The notes beneath the pieces are model-generated. The model was not told the DNA's origin and searched no databases. It was given only the letters and a program-made list of their open reading frames with translations. A stretch of 64,000 nucleotides of DNA from Pholis gunnellus (taxonomy: Eukaryota; Chordata; Actinopteri; Perciformes; Pholidae): positions 5,684,501 to 5,748,500 of the forward strand of contig OU342821.1 of the NCBI GenBank assembly GCA_910591455.2. The letters run 5' to 3'. The translations under genes and the position numbers were made by a program. This document shows, piece after piece, positions 11,416 to 23,300 of the stretch (positions within the stretch are counted from its first letter, which is position 1; every line of letters begins with the position of its first letter).

Positions 11416-13496
11416 AAGCTCACCCTCTACAGCCAAAATCAAAAAACAATGAAACAACTTTCTTTCAACCCAAAACTCCTACAAGGCCTTGCATTGGAAC
11501 CTGCCTCTATCCCCAGCTTGAACCTTGTGTAATGTGTGGTGTTAGATATGCTATTTCAACTCGCGTGGGCTAATTGGCACGAAGACTGCTGAAATACTCG
11601 GATGCTGCCTTCGTGGCAGATCCAATTTTCTGCAAATACAATCTGCAGACTGGGTGAAAAAAATAAATAAAATACACACATTCCCATTAACCTCCCACTG
11701 ATTATTACAAATACAATATGTGCCGGCGTAGAGTCATGATGTTAGGAAGCAGAAACCGCAGCAGGGGATCTACTGGAGTTGGCACTCCGAGCTAGGACAT
11801 ATCAAAATCGTTAGTTATATTCAAACACACACACACACACACACCCACACACACACACACACACAAGACCGTCGAGGGCCAGGAAAAATGAGAGCGTGGC
11901 AGAAAACTGGCAGCAGGGCAATAAAATGCCGGGACAACAGTTCAGCTACAGAATTTTAAAAACGAGATTAACTCGACGTGAGTGTTTTAATTACTGCATG
12001 AGTTGACATTCTGGAGGCCGTGTTGGCTCTCTAGATGTGTCAAAACTAGGGCTGGGTATCACACCGAGATACTTTCCTGGTACTGACTGAAATGTTTTCA
12101 AACTGTAGCACCAAACTGTCAAGTGCCCATAGAGAGGGGAACAAGGCCCTTCATGTGTGTGTGTGCGCTGAATAACTGGTAACTAGCGTGTACTAGGGCC
12201 CTTCGTAGCTACCTTACACCACTGGAGAAGAGTGATACCACTCTCATGCCTTTATGGTGAATATGACCGGCAGCTTAGCTTAGCACAAAGACACAGGTAG
12301 CCTGGCTCTGTCCCAAGGTAACAAAATACACCTCGTCACTGCACCGGGCCAAGCTGGCGCACACAAATTCAGTTTTTGAAAGGTTTAACATATATTATAA
12401 TGTATTATTGGTGAGCCTTGGAGGCGTTGGTGGGTGGATTTTGTTACCTGCCTGTGCTTGGCGACACATTTTGTAATTAAAAAGATAAATAAAAGAGCGT
12501 CTTTAGTTCACACATAGGAGCAACATAAAAATATATGTACCTTCCAAGCGGGAAATACACTCGGAGCAGACAGGAGGCGGGCAGCTCAGACAGAAACATT
12601 TTAGTCACAAATGGATTTTCAGGAGAACAAGGCTGACGGGGTATTTACTGTCAGTTTTAAGGAACCCAAACATTATGGGGGAATGTGACAGGCCTCACAA
12701 TAAGCTCTTTGGCAACAGAACAAGAAATTCTCTTTCAATTGATACTAAAGACACATTTCAACTGCCGTCCAAGTGTACTGACAACATATCTGGATGCGAG
12801 ACCCATCGATGTAATTCGCCACTTTGAACAGACTTTATTGCGTTAACGGACCAAACTCACCTCGACCTTTATGATTCCTGACAGAAGAAGGGCCCCGAAG
12901 ACTATCAGCAGGGAGCCAATCAGAAACAGGAATATCGCCAGAGCGATCGCCTTGTACGGGACCTTTGGTGGGCTTTTCTTGAACTGTGAAGCGTTCAATT
13001 GTTGGGACAAAAACACATGACATTTAAGTGGGGTTTTTTTCACCATTATGTTTAATCATTGCAGAAACTGTAGCTTGCCTCAACATTTGTAAGTACTGCA
13101 CTTTCATAATTAATTCTACAATCATTTCGGTTTGCATCAAAAACAAAATTAGCCGGCGTTAACCACCAGCAAACACTGTACACAGACACAAAACAGGAAA
13201 CGTTTTATCAGACTTGTTATTTTGCGGGCAGAAACTAATAGCTGGTGTTATCTCTCTGGGATAATCACAGAAGGCTTTTGGCACATCACCAGGAAGACAT
13301 TAATATGGATTTATCTCAAATGTAATGCCAGGAGCCCTAATAGCTGCATTAGGGTTAATAATTACCAGGCTCCTGGCCAAACCATGTCTCTCACCTGTAA
13401 GTCTATGTAACCGTCGTCATCAGCAGCCAGCCGTGAATACTTGACCTTGTTGTTAGATATTCCAACACCCAACATATTCCCTCTGGTCGCCTTCAT
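10471..13496 (-). CDS. tmem230: TMEM230, two-helix vesicle membrane protein (complete CDS)
   Basis: The coding exons on the minus strand are 13496-13395, 12983-12861 and 10611-10471. They join in phase 0 to give 121 residues; human TMEM230 has 120. The N-terminal exon ends in KVKYSRLAADDDGYIDLQ. The second starts FKKSPPKVPYKAIAL and carries the first hydrophobic helix (about residues 46-69). The third carries the second helix (about 81-100) and the hallmark tail KGYRGYSYDDIPDFGD. All junctions follow GT/AG. The family consists of small proteins of secretory, recycling and synaptic vesicles, with both termini cytosolic. The human gene has been linked, with dispute, to familial Parkinson disease. 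The start codon follows a good acceptor at 13502 and gives the family length. Teleosts carry paralogues (a/b) and which one this is cannot be decided here. Confidence 0.95.
10962..10989. repeat. Uninterrupted 28-base poly-G tract
   Basis: 28 consecutive G on the plus strand within tmem230 intron 3, which becomes a C tract in the transcript. It is followed by a consensus CTCF-like motif about 40 bases away. Homopolymer length may be unreliable in an assembly. Confidence 0.9.
11031..11044 (+). promoter_or_regulatory. CTCF consensus motif, forward orientation
   Basis: CCACCAGATGGCAG matches the CTCF core CCASYAGRKGGCRS at every position. It lies in tmem230 intron 3. Motif match only; occupancy is not shown by sequence. 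Confidence 0.5.
11384..11413. repeat. (CA)n microsatellite
   Basis: CA run of about 30 bases in tmem230 intron 3. Confidence 0.95.
11824..11865. repeat. (CA)n microsatellite with one CC interruption
   Basis: AC run of about 42 bases, broken once by CCC, in tmem230 intron 3. Confidence 0.95.
12049..12480. repeat. Fish interspersed repeats ('AGGGCTGGGTATC' and 'GCTTAGCTTAGCAC')
   Basis: The left part opens AGGGCTGGGTATCACACCGA and resembles a common teleost MITE end. The right part, from about 12195, has GAGAAGAGTGATACCACTCT, then GCAGCTTAGCTTAGCACAAAG and GCCTGGCTCTGTCCCAAGGT, an order I recognise from a widespread fish repeat. Both lie in tmem230 intron 3. Ends are not resolved and the calls are from memory. 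Confidence 0.5.
12861..12983 (-). CDS. tmem230: tmem230 second coding exon
   Basis: 123 bases, 41 codons, phase 0 at both ends. It encodes FKKSPPKVPYKAIALAIFLF and then the rest of the first membrane helix, ending SGIIKVE. The acceptor AG is at 12985-12984 and the donor reads GAG|GTGAGT. Confidence 0.95.
13327..13377. other. Nested inverted repeat close to a tmem230 donor
   Basis: An exact 10-base inverted repeat (GCCAGGAGCC at 13327-13336, GGCTCCTGGC at 13368-13377) encloses a 7-base one (CCCTAAT at 13335-13341, ATTAGGG at 13348-13354). It starts about 17 bases into the intron downstream of the donor of the first coding exon. It may be only a chance or repeat-derived palindrome. Confidence 0.6.
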
Positions 13497-13502
13497 TAAG
13501 AG
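13395..13502 (-). CDS. tmem230: tmem230 first coding exon with start codon
   Basis: The coding part is 13496-13395 (34 codons), preceded by six bases of 5' UTR. The acceptor at 13504-13503 follows a strong pyrimidine tract on the minus strand. The exon encodes MKATRGNMLGVGISNNKVKY and then SRLAADDDGYIDLQ, which aligns with the cytosolic N-terminus of vertebrate TMEM230. The donor reads CAG|GTGAGAG. Confidence 0.92.
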
Positions 13503-14639
13503 CTGTTTGGACGGACAGACAGAGAGAGGTATAATCATTCAGACTGTCTCCGCGGTATTCTGTGACTGCTGTAACCTGTGCTGAGAACAGTTTTTCAGCA
13601 GAAGGTGCTCATGCCCTCTTGTCATCTCCAGTGTCGCTTCTGCGGGAAAATGTCAGCACTGAACTGGCCTTTTCCATTCAGCGCCGGACAGTAACTGGCT
13701 GTTACTGTTGAAAGCCTTTATTAGAAAAATGAGAGGTTTGCAGCACGCTGTCTGAGTGGGTTCGGTGTAGCTTCTGATCTTTCTGCTTTTCTACAAAACC
13801 TGCCCAGAACAGGGACTATTTATTCCACGTGTACACACAGCAAGAACGAAAGAAGAAAATTACCACAACACTGATCTGCCCCGAAGGGACTCAGAGAAGT
13901 GTGATGACACATTGCGATCTGATCATCCTCGAGGCCTGAAGTTTTGTTTATGTTGGAGATATTTGGCTCTGTGAATAAGTTGCACCCACAGCAGACTAAA
14001 CCCAGGAATAAAAACTGTTGTTTCCAGCTTGAACAGAGCACAGATGAGCTTTTCAGAAACATTCTGTTGTGTTGCCGGCAGCCGTCACATTAACTCGCCA
14101 CAGAGCCCTTCGAATGCAGGAGAGCTCCAGGTTATGGCTCCTGTGAAGTCGAAGCGCTCGCTGCAGAAAGGGAATGCTGTGGATTTAGCGAAAAATGGGG
14201 GAAAAGTGTTTACGAGAGCTTTTCTGGATGTCCCTGTATTATCTGAGAAAAACATACGCGAAGCTTGGAAGCTACAAAGACGTGGGAGTGTTCGTCAGTA
14301 TTCATCTGGGTTGGTTTAAGGGAGACGGAACCTTTCGTGCAAATACTTCTCCACAAGATTGCTTCAGCTGAAGAGCAGCATTTTTACAAAGGGTGTTCCC
14401 TGATCAGTTGTTGTTGATGATGGCGGCGGAGAGCGCCGTCTCAGGTGTTCAATTGTTTTCGATGCTCTTGCTACAGACCTGTATAAACTCACTGACATTG
14501 TGAAGAGGCCTGCAGGACATCCCTAATTATAAGAGACCCCCCCCCCCCCCCCAACAAACTGTGGACAACCATCAACTTGACGACGACCTGAATGTGCTTC
14601 ACCGCAAGCTTGACGAACGCACATTCACATCACGATGTG

Positions 14640-15720
14640 TGTGTGTCGACACAGAAGTTCAGGAAGGCGCCGGCCCAGACGGCGTGCAGCCCTCCTTTCT
14701 GAGAGTCTATGCTGACCAGCTGGCCCCCCCATCTTCACACAGATCTTTAATAGATCACTGGAGTCGTGTGAAGTCCCCCCCGCTTCAAAAGCTCCACTAT
14801 CATCCCGGCCCCTGAGAAACCCTCCATCACAGATTTTAATGACTTCAGGTCTGTCGCTCAGACGTGTGGGGTCATGCAATCCTTCGAGAGACTGGTGCAG
14901 GTCCACTTGAAGAGCATCACAGGACCCCTGCTGGAACCCCCTGCAGTTTGCCTACCGGGCAAACAGGTCAGCGGATGATGCTCTCAACGTGGGACTGCCC
15001 TACATCCTGCAGCACCATGCAGGGACATACAGGAAGCACGGATCTGGGACCTCAGCTCAGCTCGGCGTTCAACACCAACATCCCAGACATCCTCTGCTCC
15101 AAACTCACCCATCCGTCGGTTTATCACAAACTTCCTGACAGAGGGGAGGCAGCAGGTGAGGCTGAGGAAAATCCCACCCAGCATCCGGACCATCAACCCC
15201 CCCCCCCCCCCCCCCCCCATCATCATCCTCATTGTATACCGTAGTAGAACATCCTGGTGTTTTTGACATAATGCATTTGACATACTGGATATTTTCCGGC
15301 ATACTAAATAGTTTGGTAGTGTTGGTATTGAAACACACAGTGCATCTGCTGCGGAAGCCTTCAGAGAACAAGGCCCAGCAGAGGATTAGTCCTTGCGCCA
15401 ACTCAGCAAGTTCAACCTGCCTCAGGAGCTGCCGATCCAATTTTACACTGCAACGATTCACTCTGTTCTCTGCACATCCATCACCGTGTGCTTTCCGATC
15501 AGCCACCAAACGGGGCAGGGAACAGGCTACAGCGAACAGTCAGGAGGAGTGCAGAAAAGAAATCACTGGCGCCAGGACGTACACACCTCCATCCCTGCAG
15601 ACCCTTCACAACCTGGTCACAAGCTGTTCCAACTCCTCCCATCTGGTAGCAGCTACAGAACGCCATACGCCAACGCATCCAGACACAAGAACAGTTTGTC
15701 TCCACGGGCCTGATGAACAC
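14640..15720 (+). pseudogene. Decayed LINE (L2/CR1/Rex1-type) reverse transcriptase
   Basis: In-order pieces of a non-LTR retrotransposon reverse transcriptase appear in shifting plus-strand frames. These are an AGPDGVQPSFLR(V)YADQLA block (about 14675-14720), CSSTIIP-like and DFRSVA-like segments, FAYRANR-like sequence near 14945, LSSAFNTNIPDILCSKL (about 15052-15100), then after a gap SKFNLPQELPIQFYTATIHS (about 15405-15465) and DPSQPGHKLFQLLPSGSSYR (about 15600-15660). Several frameshifts are present. The segment that should carry the QGCVLSP and catalytic YxDD-like boxes is missing, replaced by poly-C and unrelated sequence near 15198-15330. It is therefore dead. It lies in tmem230 intron 1, opposite to that gene. 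The clade is a judgement from motif order. Confidence 0.8.
15198..15218. repeat. Poly-C tract inside the LINE relic
   Basis: A C run of about 20 bases followed by CATCATCATCC, at the point where the reverse-transcriptase catalytic region is lost. Confidence 0.9.
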
Positions 15721-16959
15721 TTAACACCTGTCACAAAGGAACACTAACAATAACGCTGTGACACCAACATGCCGCTGTACCGGTCAGTTACAGCCTATGT
15801 TTTGTCATTTAAATACACGCTGTTTTTAAACATGCAATTATCATCACTGTCAAATATAAGCACACTGTGTGTAGCCTGCTGTCATGTCCGCCCACCTCAT
15901 GTGAATAAATCAACCAGTTACATTATTCATTCCATATTTATTCCAACAACCATTGTACTTTTTTTATTTATTTTTTGCTTACCGTTTACAAATGTGTTGA
16001 CCGAATTTTCATACTCAAACTATTCAGCGAGCCGGTACGGAAGCATTCTTTATTTATGAACATGCATGTATTATATATATAATGTTATTCATACATCCTA
16101 CAATTGCACACACACACATTTTATGGTATGTTTTAAAGACTGATGCTGATGTTTTTTTTGGCTATTGTATTTATATGTATTTTTTGTATTGTATTATTAT
16201 TGATACACAATGCAAGGGTTTTGTATTCCTACTCCATTACCACACCCTTGAATCAGCATTGTTACACCACTGAAGTCATATATGGGGACGGGGTTGTGGT
16301 GCTGTGACGCAGTAAAACCCTGGCTTCCCTAAATTACGTTAAGCTCGTTTAATCTTTTAATGCGTGACAGGTTGTGTATATGGCACTCACACCTCTATGG
16401 TACTTGTTTTAGTTCATCACTGTATCGCCTGTGAACGACCTATGTAACGTATACATTAACGTTAATGTATGAGCATGATGTTCCGGTATCATTTCCTCCT
16501 GTATCCTGCAGCTGTATCATGTCTCACTGTGTCGTCACGTAAAGATGCATACTACTACTGCTAAAACATCCAAAGGGAAAAGTAAACGAGAATAGTTTTG
16601 CATCATGCCCACAAGTGTAACGTCACGTTAAGTTTAAATTCACAATCCTCCTCGTGTTATCTAGGTTAAACCATGTAACGTCACATATGGCTAATTACAG
16701 GCTAATAAACAAGCAGCTCCTGTGCATTTAAAACGTTATGGAGCAGAGTTTCTTTTTGTCCCGCACGCAAGTCCAGATGAAGCAGTTCACTGCTGGGGGA
16801 ACTATAGCTAACCTGCTTTGTTTACGTCTACTCATACCTAATTAGCTGGAGCATTAGCTTCTTAGAAGTTACGCCATCAAACTCGAGCTAACGTAACACG
16901 ATAAAAAACGCAAACGGCTTTGATGAAAAGCTCGTTTCTTCTGCTCGGTCACCTCTTAC

Positions 16960-17083
16960 CTTCACTCGAGGTTTAATTGACACCGTCGGTGTCGTTATCT
17001 GTGGCGGACTGCTCCTCCACGGCGCCACATCGACTTTGTTTTCATTGATGGAAATCTGCGTCAACTTCCTTGTTTTTGAGCAT
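16960..17083 (-). other. tmem230: Probable tmem230 5' UTR exon
   Basis: On the minus strand CTCGAGTGAAG is followed by GTAAGAGG, a strong donor with the exon ending at 16960. The sequence just upstream is CpG-containing and lies next to an NRF1 site. Splicing to the acceptor at 13502 would give a short 5' UTR before the start codon. The transcription start is not visible and 17083 is only an approximate limit. Confidence 0.55.
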
Positions 17084-17095
17084 TGCGCATGCGCA
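17084..17095. promoter_or_regulatory. Palindromic NRF1 site, likely tmem230 promoter
   Basis: TGCGCATGCGCA matches the NRF1 consensus YGCGCAYGCGCR exactly. It sits just upstream of the proposed tmem230 first exon, which is typical for TATA-less housekeeping promoters. Confidence 0.65.
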
Positions 17096-17309
17096 CAGAA
17101 ATCTTCTCCTGATCCTTGTCCTGGTGAAGTTCACAGGCTTCGTGTCGAAGTTTTCCATCCATATTGTGGCCGATCAAAGTGGGCTGATGATCCAATCCTA
17201 CACACATCAAGAAATCCACTTCATTAAAAGTGCAGAGGTGGACGTATCAAAAACAAAGGTTTTGCAGCCAAATAGCCCGATTCACCATAATATTGCTACT
17301 GATTGATTG

Positions 17310-20300
17310 GTTAAATATTATCATTGGAATATTATTGTTAATGAAAATGAAAGCAATTTAATGTTGTGCCAGGTTTATATAAAATAGCATTATATTGTAT
17401 TATTATTTAGAAAAGTGTAAAGTAAATGATATGACTTAAAGCACCTCAATACTGCACTTCAGTACAATAGTTGATTAATATACTTTATGTTCTTTATGTA
17501 GTTGGTTATCAAATACTTTATTTAAAAACTACAATAATAACAGAAAAAAAAGCCTACCTGTTCCAACACTGTCACATCAATAAAATAAAGAGACATTCTT
17601 ATTGTGGGATTTGTCTTTGCGTCGGACTTCTGTGTGCTGTCTTCTCTGTCCTTACCTTGGCCACTCTCCTCTCCGAGGTCTTTCACTGGTCTTCTTCACA
17701 TGTCCTTCAGTGAATTACATAATATTGAAAGATTCAAACATTTTGGCAATGCAAAATTGTGTTTGATTTCTTTTTAAAAGAACCCACGCTTGAACTATTA
17801 GGTGCTACATACAGTACATGGTGTCCTTGCTGGCTGTGTGTTTTTTAATTAGATTTATGTAAGCTCAAACGAATGTAACTGAAGGATATGCATCTTTACC
17901 CTCCACTCAAAATTCCAGACACGTATCCTTGTGTTTGTCAATGCTGTTTTTCTTTTTGTTAGATTTCTATCGCACTCTTTTCTTTTTTTATTTGAAGCTT
18001 CATACCTATTTATTTTTATTTTACTTTAAACTTTGTAATCACATTCCGGTCTATTTGCTGATTGTCTCTGCAGCTGTTTGGTTAAGTGGAAAGTAAATGG
18101 CACTGCACTATCAGAAAAAAGATCCTTCCCTTTGAGCTCTGTAAGTGGATTGCCTGTTGTGACAGTCAGTCACATTATTAGTGGATTTTTAAAAACTGAT
18201 GATATTCCTAATGTTTTTGTTATAAAGCTGCAAAGAGCTGTGAGAGAAAACATGCATTTTCTATTTACACCAGATTTGGATTCTTTGTACTGTGACAACT
18301 TAATTTGTGCAAATGAAAGGATGACTCTCTCGTTAAACCCACACAAACTCTTTTGTATTTTGAAGCTCTGGGATAGAAAACAGATATACGCAGCCTGTGT
18401 TCTGTATGGAACCGCCATCATCTTGCAGCGAGCTACTTTGTGTCCTGATAAGTGAATGCTCTGTGCACCAGCATAGAGGTAGTTTGTTATGTTTGTGATT
18501 TTTTTACCATATTATCTGGTGTCTGCAACAAATCTCCATAGAACAACAATCTCGAATTGTAGCCTACAGACATATTAATTTGAATACAAACATGTATCAA
18601 TCAGATTAGAATAAATGCAGTGTGTTCCAATCAAATCATATCAACCGAGGAACAATATGACGAATGATTGCTGCGCTGCCAAAAACTAATCTTTACAGCC
18701 TTTGCAGACTATGAAAGGGCATTTAACTAAAGTAACCTAATTCAAGTACCACAATATTAAAGCAACGTCACTTCATTACTTTACGTTACTTTAGGATAAC
18801 CTCCAAAGACAAGAGAAAAGGAAAATGCTCAAATGTTGCCATTATTTTGTAAGTAAAGCAGAAAAAATGAACAACCTCACATCACTGTGCAAATCCTGCC
18901 TTCCAGCTGTGAACATTCTGTCATCATCAAAGGACTAATATTAACTTGGAGCAGCAGCAATAACCATTAATTAAAATAAATTAACCTATATGCAGATTTC
19001 CCCGTTTGTCCTCTATTAAACAAAGTGTCTTTTCATGCAGCAAAAATGATAATCTTTATTAACTGGGAGTGCGTAAACCATCATGCTTTGTGATAACTTC
19101 CACTGTACAGTGATGGTATTCCCCTTTATTGCTTTATATGCAAAATAACGGTGAAGTTTCCACCCAGCAAAATTGTATTTTTTCACCAATGTTAGAGGCC
19201 ACTGTCTGAAACTCGTGACGGGAAGGTAGAACCTTCTCGCCGCGACAGCAGATGTCTGGTGTTGTTTTCACCTTGTGAGTGGGCACACGCGAAGTAGCTG
19301 AGGCTGATGGGAGTGTCATTAGTTTTGCAGGTATTCAGTCATGAACCGAAGTATTGGACACATTTAAATTTTAAAATGATGATGGTGCCACATGAAAAGT
19401 TATGGGATTGCCAAAGTGAATGCAAATCATCCTAATGGGGACACGAACGTCCGTACAGAATTGCATTGCAATTCATCCAACTCATGATGAGGCTAACATG
19501 GCTACAAATAATAATAACCAATCCTGTGATAGGATCACACGAGACGCAGCGCCCACTGGGGATAGGGGCATAAATTACCCTTTCCCCACTTCCAACAACC
19601 CTACTTCTGGCACCCATTGCTCGGACCACAGCCATATTCACTTCTGCCTTCATTTTGATATCAACTACACACCTGTAAAGTTGTGTGACTGCATCTTACA
19701 CAGTTGTTACGCTATCACAGCAACAAATCTCTCCACAGACAAACAACAATATTAACAGCTGGTAAAGTACTCAAAACTCTTCTGTGGCAGTTTCTGCTAC
19801 AGTAGGTTGTCTCCAGGACCACATTTTGCCATGAGGACACATACACAGACTCAAAATGGCTGGTAATAAGTTAACACAGGCATCTTTATAGATATCCACA
19901 TCTGCTTTTGAAGTTTGGTTTGTGAAAATATTGTACCAACGAGTGAACATCCCTTTTCACATAAAACAAGTCAAAAAACCACAAACAACCACATTCACGG
20001 CATTTTGGGTAGCAGCTGCAGTAGCCTTGAAAGAATAACAAGTGCATACATGGAGGGAACAAACTGTTTGAGCCTGCAGTATTTTTCTACTAATGGCAGG
20101 AAACCAGGGCCCTTTGCAGAGGACTTACTGTGCTCAAATATAAACTCTAAATAAGACAAGACAGCTACACACTACTGTGATCATTGTGAGAAATCCAGAC
20201 AGTCCAGAGTAAGTCAATTAAAAAAAGACTACTGGAAAAGCCTTATTATAACAATCATCCAAGTCATTACTAACAAAATGAAATACACTCCAAGTGTTCT

Positions 20301-23300
20301 ATAATAAATCGAATAGTGCCAGAAACAGACCCCTTCACAACTGAGAAAATCTAGAAGAAGTCATCTCCACTCCTAAAAGCACTTCATGAACAAACTATTC
20401 TCAGAACTCGTGGCTTCCCAGAGTTTTACAAACATCATCCATATTGCTATATTTGAACGTTCTTCATTATGCCAGTCGGTGCATTTAATAAAATAGATAT
20501 GATCAAATGAATAAAACATTTGTGAGGTACAGGGTGCACATGCAGCGCAGCACACCATCTATCAATTGCCTTGTGGCACTTTAATAACACGTAAAAAAAC
20601 CTCCGGTCATCGGAAAGTGCTGAAATAATTGCTGATGAAAATGAACACCAAAATGGATTCTGTGGTGTGCCTGCTACACTGGAAAATCGTACTTGGCCTG
20701 CTCCAGCCTAATCTTTTTATTCACATTTATGTTCACGCCTTCCACCGCTCCAGCAGTCATAAACCAAAACTCCTGAGATGAGCACGCTGCCTCGTCTGCT
20801 GGCAGGACATCCTGTTCACCTCGACAGGCACATAATGCACCAGCCGTCGTGCTGTAAAGTATCTCTCTGCTCATCCTTTCTTGACCTCTAAAAAGGGTTT
20901 TGTCTCACAAAACCACTTCGTCAGGTTTACGAAGTGAAGGTAGTACAAGTATGGAAACACGTAACAAACATCACTAATGTTACTTTAAAATAACTCAACA
21001 CAGGTCTCCAGGTTGAAGGTCCTGTGTTTGTTGTGTTTGTGTTTGGCGCATTTTCTCTGGGCGTCTAATAATGACCCGGATAGGTTTACATTGTAGTAAC
21101 TTGAAAGCCTGGTGCGTCCCATACGGACACTAAAGGGAACCTTGTGCATCAGTATCAGACACCAGATGGCGTGATAAAGCGTCTGTGTTTGACGCCATGG
21201 GAATGTGAATGGGCCGCTAGTCCGCCCTATTCACATCAATGAAGATAGACTAAATATTAGAGACCCCTCTTCATAAACACAATTTTATTCAAAGCCACCA
21301 AAATAGCCATGAAGGAGAATCAACACCTCTCTAAAACGGTTTCAACAAATACATTCCAAAGTATAACCTTCATGAAGGTAGGATGTATTGCAAAGCAGTT
21401 GTATTGGACATTAACTTTAGCTGGGCGCACAGGTGCCGATGCTGCAGATGTTGTTCATAGTTATGTTCACATGACATGCATAAATGTGTGTGCGTGCATG
21501 CTTGTGTGTGTGCAAAAGGGTTTGTTTGTGGTTGCATTTCTGCAGACACTGTATACATTTATGAAAATATGTGCATGCATGTAGATTCTGGTTGGTGCAT
21601 TCATTCATGCATGCATGCATATCTGTGTTGTATGCTGATGTGTGACTGTACATATACTGTTTGGAAAATACAGCTGTATTTATGTTATGTCTGCTAGTTT
21701 CATTTATTTTACTTTGAGTGGCTTTTAGTACACAGACGTCCTTGAAGAAATTAATGAAGGCATAGTTATAAATAAGGAAATAAATCAATGTTTCTCTCAA
21801 TTTTAAACCTTAAATCTTAAGGAACTTTGGGCCCTTAAATAAAAGATGAATGTTGCTAGAGTCAATAAATTATCTCAATCCTTATCACAAATCATTGAAT
21901 GTAAAAGTAATATCTTGCCCAAGCAAACGGACCAATTTGATAGTGACATGTACGGATTGACAGAACCAGTTAGTTGTCTGCTTATTCAAATAAATGCAGC
22001 CGCCACGGCATTAGCAGTAATTATTAGTACATTCTTAGAGCCGGCTTAACCAGGTGCCAGCTATTAATTGCATGCCAACGGGCCACCTTTCCATTTCATT
22101 TCCATTGGATTTTTTTCCTCTTCTTGCCCAGACTTCTTACATCCATCCTGGTTTTCTGTCAACCCCAGAGGCTTTATAAGTAAATGAAACAAAAGTGCTC
22201 ATTTCAAATTCCATTTACCCATTTCTAAGTGCATTCCATTATTAATTGCCCCCCCCCCCCAATGGAAAAAAGTCCAATGGAATCACAGGCATCCAGCATC
22301 TCTGCAGATCCCTGCCCTACACAGGAAATCAAATTAGGATTGACATCATGTCTTTGAACCGCCTACCTTGCTTTGACTAAACAGGGAAGGAAAACAAACA
22401 ATGTCATACGTTTGATGGATGCAAGTGCACCATCAGCCTCTCTTTAGAAATGATCTGTGGTCTGAGAAGGCAGCACAGAGACGGGTGTAATTTTCCCAGC
22501 TCAGAGCATCTCCTGCCAGTGTGCCAGCATGTCGGGACATTACGTAGGTTGCTCAGCATGCTGGGGAAATAATAAGGCATGCCTGTTAGACCCATAGAAA
22601 CAGGCGTAGAATGATATATTGAGATCATTTTCAATACTGCATAATATCATATGAAGGCTTATTTTCTGCAACCCAATACCTGAGATGTTAAACCCACTCT
22701 TGGCTAACCCCCAGACTAATGGGCTGCAAGGCGTCGTAAATCACACTGCTGCACAGTGATGCATTCAGGCAATCGTCTCAAAGTCATTGTATCAGACATT
22801 TCATACAACTTTGCCAAAAACAAAACTGAATTCACCAAGCTGCCTGCCAGAGTAACAGCAACTGAATGGCGACGATGTACTCAGCAGTGTGTGTATAGTC
22901 CCGGTAGCTGTTAGCCAAGCACACGGTCCAAAACACTAAAGGTGAGAGCACTCAGCTGTGTTATCACTGGCAGACCCTGTACCAGCCGGGGGCCGGTTAA
23001 GACTAGTGAGTGAGGAGTCAGCAGGCAGTCAGTGGCAGTATAAAATATCAGGTCTTTTGAGAAAGTGTGAGTCACCACAACCCCGACGGGTCCTGCAGCC
23101 AAAACTATTGCAGCAGAATGCAAGATTAGCCGTGGACAGACACAGAAGTGCACACTCAATCACGGATGCAAGCGTGACTGATCGCATGATCCTCCTGATG
23201 GAGATAGCAAAAACACTGTGATTGCCTTCAGCAGGCATTTGGCATTAAGGCAGAATATCATTAGCATTTCATTTGGCAAAGTATTGGATTGCTTTTGAGT

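Noticed and set aside
14864..15747. Frames of 126-171 codons taken as possible host genes
   Set aside because: They contain scattered reverse-transcriptase motifs in alternating frames, so they are parts of one dead LINE.
18078..18455. 125-codon plus-strand frame in the intergenic region
   Set aside because: No resemblance to any protein I know, AT-rich composition like its flanks, no promoter or splice signals.
21153..21180. ACACCAGATGGCGT as a further CTCF site
   Set aside because: Mismatches at both ends of the consensus core; too weak to list beside the two full matches.
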